From Campylobacter concisus (GTDB lineage: Bacteria; Campylobacterota; Campylobacteria; Campylobacterales; Campylobacteraceae): a stretch of 64,000 nucleotides of DNA. Shown here piece after piece: positions 63,238-64,000 of the stretch. The notes under the pieces are model-generated. The model made no database searches and was not told the DNA's origin. It saw only the letters and a list, made by a program, of their open reading frames with translations. Positions within the stretch are counted from its first letter, which is position 1. Every line of letters starts with the position of its first letter. The stretch spans positions 1,612,001-1,676,000 of the forward strand of contig NZ_CP049263.1 of the NCBI RefSeq assembly GCF_003048615.2. The letters run 5' to 3'. Both the position numbers and the translations under genes were made by a program.

Positions 63238-64000
63238 TTGAAAATTTTAAGGCAGTTTTTTGAAATTTCAGCTTGGTTTTGGCTAGATAAAAAAGCTTTA
63301 AAAGCATGGATAATCCTTGCCTTGATGATATTTGCAAGCCTTGGTGTGACAAAGATAGCAGTCTTGATGAATGAGTGGGAAAAACGATTTTACGACGCAC
63401 TAAGCGCATTTAACAAGAGCCTGATCTTGCCACTTATAGGAGAATTTTTACTATACACGCTATTTATCGTAGTTTTCATAGTTTGTGGCAGCTACTTAAA
63501 GAAATTTCTCATCATTTCTTGGCGAGAGAGCCTAAGCTCAAAGCTAGAAGATCTTTGGCTTAAAAATTCTAACTTTTACAAGGTTACTCTTATAGATGCA
63601 AATTTCGACAACCCTGATCAAAGGATTGCTGAAGATAGTCTATTGTTTGTTCAAAGTAGCGTAAATTTGGTCAAGTCCTTCGTCTATAACATCGCAAATT
63701 TAGTAGCTTTTGTCTTTATACTTTGGCAAGCTTCTAAAATTTTAAAGGTTGATTTTGGTGAAATGCATTTTGAGATAAGTGGCTTTTTAGTCTATATCGC
63801 CATCATCTACACGCTCATTTGCTCGCTCATCACTCATCTCATCGGCAAAAAACTAAAGCCCCTCAATTTTGATAAACAGCACCTTGAAGCAAACTATAGA
63901 GCAAACCTGCTAATCCTTAGAGAAAATGCTGAAGCTGCCGCCTTTTTGGACGGAGCAAAGAGAGAAAAAGGAAGATTTAGAGAGAGCTTTTTAAAAATCG
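63238..64000 (+). CDS. SbmA/BacA-type ABC transporter (N-terminal part, cut by window end)
   Basis: About 254 codons visible from a TTG start at 63238, with AAAGGA in front. Membrane domain of the ABC_membrane_2 / YddA-SbmA-BacA type: helices near 22-42, 60-85, 140-165 and 180-205; MNEWEKRFYDALSAFN and FDNPDQRIAEDS are typical of this group. The ATPase domain, if present, lies beyond the window. Adjacent to a siderophore receptor, such a protein may move a siderophore or peptide across the inner membrane; direction and substrate are unknown. Confidence 0.82.
   Translation, partial: MKILRQFFEISAWFWLDKKALKAWIILALMIFASLGVTKIAVLMNEWEKRFYDALSAFNKSLILPLIGEFLLYTLFIVVFIVCGSYLKKFLIISWRESLSSKLEDLWLKNSNFYKVTLIDANFDNPDQRIAEDSLLFVQSSVNLVKSFVYNIANLVAFVFILWQASKILKVDFGEMHFEISGFLVYIAIIYTLICSLITHLIGKKLKPLNFDKQHLEANYRANLLILRENAEAAAFLDGAKREKGRFRESFLKI

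Overview
The window looks like chromosomal DNA of a Campylobacter, most likely from the C. concisus group. It is AT-rich. The proteins are of Campylobacterota type: RacRS, the P19/Ftr1 iron system, a selenocysteine formate dehydrogenase, and MqnA of the futalosine menaquinone route. Several gene blocks keep the order known from C. jejuni: racS-racR-dnaJ; pyrF-nusB-ribH-kdsA / der-aroK-trpS-serS-TPR gene; the P19 iron operon; and upp-malic enzyme-gltX-SurA-like chaperone. The species call is inference from these families and from memory of gene order; no search was run.

Layout. 1-2841: the RacRS two-component system (histidine kinase cut by the window edge) facing dnaJ. 3078-4525: a TPM-domain protein and a LemA protein. 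4635-20927: two giant LapA/BapA-type surface adhesin genes, 1717 and 3536 codons, both on the minus strand. Both carry an N-terminal retention module with a TAAGG site and share a C-terminal secretion region. The larger holds 18 copies of a 423-bp (141-residue) repeat that look identical. 21253-21343: tRNA-Ser(GCU). 21452-26395: a leftward housekeeping run (Cdd1-like, pyrF, nusB, ribH, SMR pair, lipoprotein, kdsA, DMT permease). 26548-34008: a rightward run (der, aroK, trpS, membrane protein, serS, pflB-like TPR gene), broken by a 523-bp non-coding stretch with a family of about 50-bp palindromes. 34063-43444: a DUF2920-like hydrolase and the Fur-type iron operon (ftr1, p19, DUF2318/YHS protein, two FtsX permeases, ABC ATPase, thioredoxin-like and TraT-like lipoproteins).

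43761-54243 is a formate dehydrogenase/selenium island: fdhB, fdhA with an in-frame UGA read as selenocysteine (a bacterial SECIS hairpin follows it), a small Tat protein, a DsbC/G-like protein, selB and selA. Facing these are a polyferredoxin and a TorD/FdhM-like chaperone. The cytochrome subunit fdhC and selD are not in the window. 54375-60732 holds a membrane protein with a Met/His-rich tail, mqnA, a barstar/barnase pair, upp, malic enzyme, gltX and a SurA-like chaperone. 60907 to the end holds a TonB-dependent siderophore receptor behind a Fur-box-like palindrome, then the start of an SbmA/BacA-type ABC transporter.

The genes support respiration on formate and uptake of iron. The accessory interest lies in the two adhesins, with their extreme repeat array and putative protease release sites, in the barnase/barstar pair, and in the palindrome cluster upstream of trpS.
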